A stretch of 64,000 bases of DNA from Polytrichum commune (Eukaryota; Streptophyta; Polytrichopsida; Polytrichales; Polytrichaceae). A program made the translations under genes and the position numbers. The stretch is taken from NCBI GenBank assembly GCA_950295325.1, contig OX485805.1, positions 5,520,501-5,584,500 on the forward strand. Direction: 5' to 3'. Of the stretch, positions 61,218-64,000 are shown in pieces; the stretch's first letter is position 1, and the number at the start of each line of letters is the position of its first letter. The notes below the pieces were generated by a model. The model made no database searches and was not told where the DNA came from. It worked only from the letters and a program-made list of their open reading frames with translations.

Positions 61218-61934
61218 AGATAATCAATGTAGCTTACTACACGGGCCCCCTAATAACGGGGCAAACAAATGATGACTAACGTGGGTATCCAAGTTTGAAA
61301 TATATACCTCACTAAAACTAAAACCATCACATGTTATGTATAAGTTTCATACCATGAATTCATAAGATATTCACACATAACTTAGTACGCCCAACTTCTT
61401 GAGTCCTTATCTGGATTTGTTGCATTCATGTCATAAAATTATTACTCAGGGCCACTTCACACACGAGACCGAGAGCCCGTGACCATTACACTTCAAGCAC
61501 TCTCATTGGTGGGAAAGGCGGAGTCGGTCCAAGTTCGCTACTTCACACTACGCTCGAGGGACCAACGGAGTATGTGAATGCAAGATGGATGCAAAGCCTA
61601 CATGGATTCCTACATAGCATCAAATGGATCATGTTTCATGGTCACTTGGACTATTTCCAAAAATCACCTTTCGAAGGTAGGCTTAACACAAAACCATGAG
61701 ACCACGGCACTCCGATCGCTCACAACCAATGGTTCATTCTATTGGTTTATCATGTTTGAGGACCCGCATGGATAAAAATTCATTGAAAAAGCATTTGGTT
61801 GAGGACACGGTCACTTACGACTTCACACTACACTCAAGGGTCCGTGACCACACTACATAAGTTTGGAGGTGTGTTGGGACGGCCTTTGGGCTCTCACAAT
61901 TTCATGGTCACGGCTCTTGGCTCGTGTGTGAAGC
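61218..61934. other. No gene recognised
   Basis: Repetitive wording (CACTTCACACTACACTC-like, at about 61540 and 61820) suggests local duplication. The 65-codon frame at 61578-61775 has no known features. Confidence 0.35.
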
Positions 61935-62593
61935 AGAGTTCGGGAAGTTTTTGAAGCCTTAGTGGCTAATTGCCGGTAGTTGCTACGAAGGGTCGGATTT
62001 TTTCCAATTTACATCGGCAAAAGCCGGTCTTTTGTAAAATCAATCGGCCAATTGCCTATATTTTCATATTTTCATTGGCCAATATCCGATCAAATGGAAT
62101 TCATATCGGCACTAATTGTTTTAAAAATGTATGAAAAGTTATTAGAAATCATTTCTTAGTACAAAATCTCGAATAAGTGAAAAGAAAGGCATGTTCAAAA
62201 CTTTAAATTTGAAGAGTTAATATCCTTGGCAGGAATTAAACCTAGCAATGCCTTCACCGCTTGAAGGCCAAGGGTCCCCCAATTCTTCATAGAAGCAATT
62301 GGATTTGGTCATGAAAAGGTTGCATAATTCAAAAAGTTTAAGGTTTAGGGTACTTCCTCAAGTGCATCATCAGATGCCCCAAACAAATAGCGCTCTGGAT
62401 GCTTCCGGCTGAAAGCCAGTAACTCACAAGAAGAATCAACTACATTTCCGGGACATTTAATGGTCCATCGACTAATTGCCGGAGGATTGAAATTACAGTC
62501 GGATTGCCATCCGATGGTTGGAAATTTGGACCGGCCATGAGGGGAAATCCATCGGCTGATAATGAACTAGCCGTCGGTTTTCCCCGAACATAG
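61935..62593. mobile_element. 659-bp Mutator-type non-autonomous element, copy 2
   Basis: Same length and nearly the same sequence as 33670-34328. Flanked by GTGTGAAGC (61926-61934) and GTGTGAAGT (62594-62602), a 9-bp duplication with one mismatch. The two unrelated insertion sites fix the element's ends exactly. Confidence 0.85.
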
Positions 62594-62602
62594 GTGTGAA
62601 GT

Positions 62603-64000
62603 GGCCTTGAGTTCTCGTTTGTTATTGGAACAACTCCATGGCACATTATCGGAGGAAGGCAAGTCAATGTCATTTGTGTCAGTTAGCCTGTGCCTGACAC
62701 TAATATTAGTTTGGATAGCGGTTAATCGGATGAAAAATGTTAACGAGAAGGTTAATGAAGGACAAAGATGAAATCTTCTTGCCCCAATAACCGTCGAGGC
62801 TGCTAATGGTGGAGAACCTTCACTGCTTATGGCAACATGATATGCTTACCTCTCCCCTTTTGAATGAATGAATGAATGAAGTGAAGGTTATCCTTCTAAT
62901 ACTCGATTAATTTATACACTTTTCATCTCACTATCTTTCATGGTTGCTTGGATGAATGTGCTTACCCTTTATATACTTGTGGTTGGTTGTGATTACGGGG
63001 TGATTACCCTTTAAATATCTTAAAGATAATGTGAATGGTGGTATGAATAACCTAACTCGGAATAACTGTCATTTTTTTAAAAGGATAACCTTAAGGTTAG
63101 TTGTCGACAATTAAAGTGATCCTTAATAATCGTAAGCTTCATTTGGATGATTGTCTTTTTAAATGTTATCCTTATGAAGCCGGCCGCCTTGAGGAAGAGG
63201 TTAACCTAATGGCGAAGGTTTAGTGGTTGTCGATTTTCAACAATCGGATTGCAAGAAACCAAGAATTTAGCCTCTTGATCCTTCACACTAGAGGTCAAAG
63301 TTCAAAGGCCGTCGCTCTCCAAAATGCCTACATGGCAATACTTTTTGACCAAGGTGACGGATTCTCGAAAAAAGTTTAAGTCAGACATGAATGGAAACCC
63401 AAATCATGGTTGAGAGGCCATCGGGTTTTTTCATTAATAAAATAAAAAACTGATAAGATCTTGACCGTTAGATTGAAGGGGTTGATTTGGGCAGGAATAA
63501 AGTGGGATGCTTCTTCTTCTTTTGGACTTTGGGCTTGGCCTTTGGAGGCTTCACACTATGCCCAACCGAAGGCTCCAATTCCTATATTGTATTGGCTATT
63601 TTCAGCCCAGTTCTTTGGACTCTCAACAAAGTTTGGCCATTCAATCCCATGGCCTCTCGACTTGGACGGCCATAGTGTGGAGCGGCCCCTACTCTTTGAG
63701 GAGAGCTTGATATCATTAACCGCCCAAAATTGGTTTGACACACTGCACTAAGCCAATTGGGAGAGCATGCCACCAATCAATGTTCAAGTTTGAAGTGTGC
63801 ACATGCATTTCAATGTGAAGGGCTTCAAAATAATCACACTTCACTCAAACTTTTAAACTTCTTTGCAACACTTCACCAAAAAAAACTTGATATTGGTCGT
63901 TTTGTATTGAATATGAAAACAAGGTGATGTCCCACTATATTGAAGGAGTACATGCAATAAAATGATGCACTAAAATTATTTAGATTCCCTACACAATACA
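62603..64000. other. No gene recognised
   Basis: A (GAAT)n run lies at about 62863-62880. Frames at 63461-63751 on both strands overlap one another and match nothing known. The window ends in AT-rich sequence. Confidence 0.4.

Overview
This window is nuclear DNA of a land plant. The plant markers are a class I LOB-domain (LBD) transcription-factor gene, a duplicated LURP-one-related gene, GT-AG introns, and pieces of plant GDP-mannose 4,6-dehydratase and chloroplast-ribonucleoprotein genes. Transposable elements (TEs) surround them: Mutator, hAT, Stowaway, Tc1/mariner-like, copia and LINE. The large repeat-filled introns and some TE types hint at a large, TE-rich and possibly seedless-plant genome, but the species cannot be fixed from the sequence. 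There are no rRNA genes, convincing tRNAs or CRISPR arrays.

Layout. (1) 4339-8396 (-) is LURP-one-related gene copy A: three exons, with a C-terminal tail supplied by an inserted block of copia and LINE debris (about 505-4395). (2) 8601-19668 is an 11.07-kb Mutator-like element (MULE). It has 665/686-bp terminal inverted repeats (TIRs), a 9-bp target duplication with one mismatch, a four-exon transposase gene carrying one in-frame stop, and fragments of two host genes (GMD last exon; two cpRNP RRM exons). It ends about 200 bp upstream of the copy A start codon. (3) 19678-24650 is AT-rich repeat debris. (4) 24655-26145 and 32656-35705 are direct repeats flanking LURP copy B (27268-31312, -). 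The right-hand repeat holds a nested hAT MITE plus two small Mutator-type elements, with the empty site preserved in the left-hand repeat. (5) 35.7-46.7 kb is non-coding, with MITEs and a decayed Tc1/IS630-like transposase. (6) 48020-48769 (-) is the intact LBD gene, with a microsatellite-rich upstream region and a roughly 0.7-kb foldback at 50.33-51.07 kb. (7) 51.6-64 kb holds a decayed hAT transposase, a small hAT element with perfect 18-bp TIRs and a perfect 8-bp duplication, a 734-bp TIR element, and a second copy of the 659-bp Mutator-type element.

How it fits together. The only genes that look intact are the LBD gene and the two LURP-one paralogues. The rest is a record of successive insertions. 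Three observations stand out. The paralogues seem more diverged in exons than in introns, as expected of diversifying selection in an immunity-linked family. Both share an intronic near-perfect hairpin that looks like a small-RNA precursor. The gene-fragment-carrying MULE sits in the promoter of copy A. All comparisons were made by eye; none was computed.
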